NCBI GenBank assembly: GCA_036768485.1
Contig: JAVLUZ010000270.1
Coordinates: forward strand, 248,001 to 312,000
Direction of reading: 5' to 3'
DNA length: 64,000 nt
DNA from: Mermis nigrescens
Taxonomy: Eukaryota > Nematoda > Enoplea > Mermithida > Mermithidae
Shown here: positions 63,240 to 64,000 of the stretch, piece after piece
Layout: every line of letters starts with the position of its first letter
How positions within the stretch are numbered: position 1 is the first letter of the stretch
Made by a program: the position numbers and the translations under genes
Notes under the pieces: generated by a model
Database searches by the model: none
What the model saw: only the letters and a program-made list of their open reading frames with translations
What the model was told of the DNA's origin: nothing

Positions 63240-64000
63240 GCAAAACAGGGTCTTTTGACTTTTAATTGTATATTTTAGCTAATTTCTGAGTTTCTAACGC
63301 CAAGAATTACTAAAATTGTCTCAAAACGGCGCGAAGCGCCTAAAAATTTGACATTTCTGCATTCTAAATTTAAATTTTGCAATTTAAAAGATGTATAGGA
63401 CAGACAATTTTTCATATCGGAGGGAAATGCCGAAAAATTTTTGGAATTTTATACCTTTTTACAGTTTTTATCTTCTCAAAAATCTTTGTACATGTACAAA
63501 GATAGTCCTGGTCTTTGTACATCGGGAAAAATCTTTGGCGAATACAAAAAACACTCTTTTGTACATGCAAATTTTTGTATACTTTAATATGGTACAGTAA
63601 CGATTTCAGTGTGGTAGTAGAACATAGTTTTCCGACCTTTAGTAGTGTATTTGGCTAATTTTTGGGTTCCTAAATATTTGACATTTTTCCATTTTTCCAT
63701 TCTAAGCGCAGTGTTGCTTATTACAAGATTTAATTCGCATATTACAATTTTTGTAATATTTCTCATTTTTGTAGTACAAGTTGTTTTAGCTTTCTCAGTC
63801 GAGTTTTATGTGTGAATTCCATCAGAAGCTCATAAAAATTTCGACACTTCGCGCCGAACTATCAACTAAATTCAGGCCGAATTATCACATTTAGAAGCAC
63901 GGTCTTTTTGTATTAGGGGAAGATTTTTGCTGATGTACATAGACGTTTCAGGACCGTCTTTGTACATGTACAAAGATTTTTGAAGAACAAAAACTGTAAA
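63240..64000 (+). repeat. Family C repeat, reaching the window end
   Basis: ACGGCGCGAAGCGCCTAAAA at about 63325, CTTTGTACATGTACAAAGAT at about 63484 and again at about 63959, and TTCGCGCCGAACT at about 63848. Two units of the family in tandem. Confidence 0.7.

Overview
This is an AT-rich animal nuclear genome window that carries two recognisable spliced genes buried in transposon-derived repeats. Bacterial-style long ORFs are absent. Introns are 0.5-5 kb with GT..AG borders. The potassium-channel gene has a cytoplasmic tail (FGRKIQDARNALA, then a KHTIPYIPRDIR block) that I associate from memory with nematode TWK channels, so a nematode or close relative is my best guess. It is not proven.

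Layout. (1) 840-17653, plus strand: the last nine coding exons of an apoptosis-inducing factor (AIFM1 / WAH-1 type) flavoprotein gene. The 5' exons lie left of the window. All exon phases match and no frame is broken. (2) 17654-27460: about 9.8 kb between the two convergent 3' ends, with no host gene. It holds two copies of a two-tier tandem-repeat element, retroelement-like 3' tails ending in CA repeats, and a Merlin/IS1016-like transposase relic between inverted minisatellites. (3) 27461-45563, minus strand: a complete-looking two-pore-domain (K2P/TWK) potassium channel gene in seven coding exons. Three places in exons 3-4 each need one extra base to keep the conserved frame. This means either assembly errors, a pseudogene, or something stranger. 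(4) 45564-64000: upstream of the channel gene, no coding exon recognised. It contains repeat-poor, somewhat GC-richer stretches, foldback elements, a 430-bp TA microsatellite, a tRNA-like SINE head, a large palindrome and a CCGG-rich array.

The repeats are unusually legible. Several show exact target-site duplications: two hAT-type MITEs with 8-bp duplications, a third hAT-like MITE inserted inside another repeat, and a 1.7-kb element with a 10-bp duplication inside a foldback element. Short palindromes (GGCGCGAAGCGCC; CTTTGTACATGTACAAAG) recur inside otherwise different repeat families.

The two genes do not obviously work together. AIF is a mitochondrial NADH/FAD oxidoreductase and K2P channels set the resting membrane potential. 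Their convergence looks incidental. All homology statements are from reading translations, not from searches.
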